Of a stretch of DNA of 36,253 bases, positions 35,304 to 36,253 are shown piece by piece. The stretch lies in contig PXCI01000142.1 in assembly GCA_003566675.1 (NCBI GenBank), positions 1 to 36,253 of the forward strand. The letters run 5' to 3'. Numbering within the stretch: the stretch's first letter is position 1; every line of letters starts with the position of its first letter. This stretch comes from Clostridia bacterium (lineage in GTDB: Bacteria; Bacillota; Sulfobacillia; SLMV01). The notes under the pieces were generated by a model. That model saw only the letters and a list, made by a program, of their open reading frames with translations. It searched no databases and had not been told where the DNA came from. Made by a program: the position numbers and the translations under genes.

Positions 35304-35397
35304 ATAATCACCTCGCTCCCACCCAAAGGCATGTCGACTCTCATTAGTACCTGTATGCAAAAAGAGAAACTCTTGCTCCCAGGTGACAGCAAAATAG

Positions 35398-35427
35398 TTA
35401 ACATCTTCACGTGCGAGTGTATATTAT
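35398..35427 (+). promoter_or_regulatory. Predicted promoter of the first hydrophobic repeat gene
   Basis: TTAACA (-35), 18 bases, TATTAT (-10). The same GTATTATGTA block occurs before the second copy (35957-35962), 51-52 bases before each start codon, where the -35 match is poor. A sporulation sigma factor cannot be excluded. Confidence 0.5.
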
Positions 35428-35435
35428 GTACTGAA

Positions 35436-35464
35436 CCGAGGGCTCAGACCCCGAAATCCCTCGG
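35436..35464 (+). promoter_or_regulatory. Leader hairpin touching the Shine-Dalgarno of the first repeat gene
   Basis: CCGAGGG, 15 bases, CCCTCGG: a perfect 7-bp stem whose 3' arm overlaps the GGGGAGGTG ribosome-binding site. It could limit translation until melted. The equivalent stem is much weaker in the second copy. Confidence 0.5.
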
Positions 35465-35478
35465 GGAGGTGAAGATGA

Positions 35479-35628
35479 ATGCCTTTGCTCGGTACAGGTA
35501 GAACTGGTATAGACGAGCTGCTCCTGTTTCTCCTGCTGGCAGGAGGAGTGGGCCGCGACCGCACCGGCATCGATGGACTGCTTCTGTTCATCCTGCTCTC
35601 CGGCATGACAGGCCGTGGTCTCTGGTAA
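35479..35628 (+). CDS. Short hydrophobic repeat protein, copy 1 (too short for the ORF track)
   Basis: 49 residues starting MPLLGTGRTGIDELLLFLLL, with a second unit DRTGIDGLLLFILLSG. Two ~20-residue units follow G-R-T-G-I-D-x-L-L-L-F-x-L-L-x-G. Each unit alternates a Gly-rich turn with a short hydrophobic stretch, too short for an ordinary membrane helix. The start ATG 35479 lies nine bases after GGAGG, the same spacing as in copy 2; an ATG at 35475 is in another frame and gives only 8 codons. Small Leu-Phe-Gly-rich proteins of this style are common among spore formers, some of them spore-associated, but a spore role here is inference. Confidence 0.75.
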   Translation: MPLLGTGRTGIDELLLFLLLAGGVGRDRTGIDGLLLFILLSGMTGRGLW

Positions 35629-35654
35629 ATACCAAGCAGAGAACTCTAGCCGAC

Positions 35655-35680
35655 GTGGGGAAGCCTACAGGCCTCCCCAC
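35655..35680 (+). terminator. Strong hairpin after the first repeat gene
   Basis: GTGGGGAAGCC, TACA, GGCCTCCCCAC: an 11-bp stem with one mismatch. No T-run follows (CCCCCCTTG), so terminator strength is uncertain. The 5' half (TCTAGCCG-C-CGTGGGGAG) recurs at the very end of the window after copy 2. Confidence 0.55.
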
Positions 35681-36012
35681 CCCCCTTGACGAAAGTGATA
35701 CATTCCGCCACCCCAGACCTACGTTCAGGGACTACATCATCCGGATAAAGGAACACATAAACGGACATAAACGGGGGTGAGCAGAGGACAGCCCCGATGA
35801 TCTCCTCTCCTGCGTACTGCCCTGCTGTTATCAGCCATGGACCTGCAGCGGCCAGGACTGTGCTCTCAGACCGGCCACGGCCTGAGGCAGTAACTGAGCC
35901 AACCAATGGCAGAACCTACTGACCAACCTCTACGAACACATTTATGTCGCCGTGTGTATTATGTAGTGAGTCTGAGGGCCAGACCCACAGATCTTCCGGG
36001 AGGTGAGAATTA
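35681..36012 (+). other. Intergenic region between repeat genes
   Basis: About 330 bases without a recognisable gene. It contains a tandem direct repeat ACATAAACGG twice (35755-35774). At its right end it carries the duplicated leader of copy 2: GTGTATTATGTA, TCTGAGGGCCAGACCC and GGGAGGTGA. The 86-residue minus-strand ORF here lacks a convincing ribosome-binding site. Confidence 0.45.
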
Positions 36013-36222
36013 ATGCCTTTGTTCGACACAGCTGGCACCGGTCGTATGGATCAACTGCTTCTGTTTCTCGTGCTGGCAGGAGGAGTCGGCGGCGTCGGTC
36101 GCACCGGCATCGAGGAACTTCTGCTGTTCCCCCTGCTTTCTGGCGACATCGGTCGCACCGGCATCGATGAGCTGCTTCTGTTCATCCTGCTCACCGGCAG
36201 CCTTGGCAGAGGCCACACCTAG
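36013..36222 (+). CDS. Short hydrophobic repeat protein, copy 2
   Basis: 69 residues, starting MPLFDTAGTGRMDQLLLFLV. Three units are visible: GTGRMDQLLLFLVLAGG, GRTGIEELLLFPLLSG and GRTGIDELLLFILLTG. It is homologous to copy 1 with one more unit, so gene size varies by whole repeat units. ATG 36013 has GGGAGGTG nine bases upstream. The sequence after the stop (TCTAGCCGCCGTGGGGAG) repeats the region after copy 1, so the whole gene unit is duplicated and the series may continue beyond the window. The minus-strand 73-residue ORF over the same bases is a shadow. Confidence 0.78.
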   Translation: MPLFDTAGTGRMDQLLLFLVLAGGVGGVGRTGIEELLLFPLLSGDIGRTGIDELLLFILLTGSLGRGHT

Positions 36223-36253
36223 CTCATCCACAGATTCTAGCCGCCGTGGGGAG

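Noticed and set aside
35755-35774. Direct repeat ACATAAACGG x2 as CRISPR or origin iterons
   Set aside because: Only two adjacent copies of ten bases, no spacers and no replication gene nearby.
36010-36231. 73-residue minus-strand ORF with repeats (DAGATD)
   Set aside because: The repeats mirror those of the plus-strand gene. The minus frame is not conserved in copy 1, whereas the plus frame, start context and ribosome-binding site are conserved in both copies.

Overview
The window looks like a chromosomal segment of a spore-forming-type Bacillota (Firmicutes) with moderately high GC (roughly 60% by eye). The reasons are: a purine operon in the exact Bacillus subtilis order (purE-B-C-S-Q-L-F-M-N-H-D, without purK); a PurBox-like inverted operator at its promoter; a perfect CIRCE element in front of groES-groEL; Gram-positive-strength Shine-Dalgarno sequences; frequent GTG/TTG starts; and small hydrophobic proteins of a kind common in spore formers. 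The genus cannot be named from sequence alone.

Layout. (1) 1-11.5 kb, minus strand: the complete IMP-synthesis operon, tightly coupled by 1-20 nt gaps or overlaps. purD runs off the left edge. A sigma-A promoter and a PurR-type operator pair precede purE. (2) 11.5-13.4 kb: an accessory, partly decayed stretch. It holds a long imperfect hairpin that may be a structured RNA (6S-like architecture), a second structured segment, a GNAT acetyltransferase with a near-consensus promoter, a frameshifted TetR remnant behind an apparent operator, and the 5' part of a group II intron. (3) 13.4-14.2 kb, plus strand: a radical SAM gene. (4) 14.2-18.6 kb, minus strand: a NarL/NarX-type two-component pair, guaA, hpt and trmO (tsaA). 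(5) 18.7-20.8 kb: groEL-groES with terminator, CIRCE, promoter and an unexplained 28-bp palindrome. (6) 20.9-31.7 kb, minus strand: one long overlapping gene string of four FtsX/MacB-type permeases and two ABC ATPases, running into a GlmL/MutL-type ASKHA ATPase, a barrel-sandwich/KOW-like protein and a small membrane protein. (7) 31.7-36.25 kb: a divergent HTH-TPR regulator, a hypothetical ORF, two paralogous helical proteins on the minus strand with a shared leader, and, divergent from them, two tandem genes for short proteins built from repeats of GRTGI(D/E)ELLLF-x-LL-x-G. Both copies have duplicated upstream and downstream flanks; the second is cut by the right edge just after its stop codon.

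How the parts fit. The pur operon makes IMP, while guaA and hpt supply GMP by de novo and salvage routes, so the left half is a purine neighbourhood. The ABC-GlmL string is probably one transcription unit, possibly controlled by the divergent HTH-TPR protein (inference). The most novel-looking parts are the GlmL-ABC string and the right-end module of paralogous helical proteins facing tandem hydrophobic repeat proteins beside an HTH-TPR regulator.
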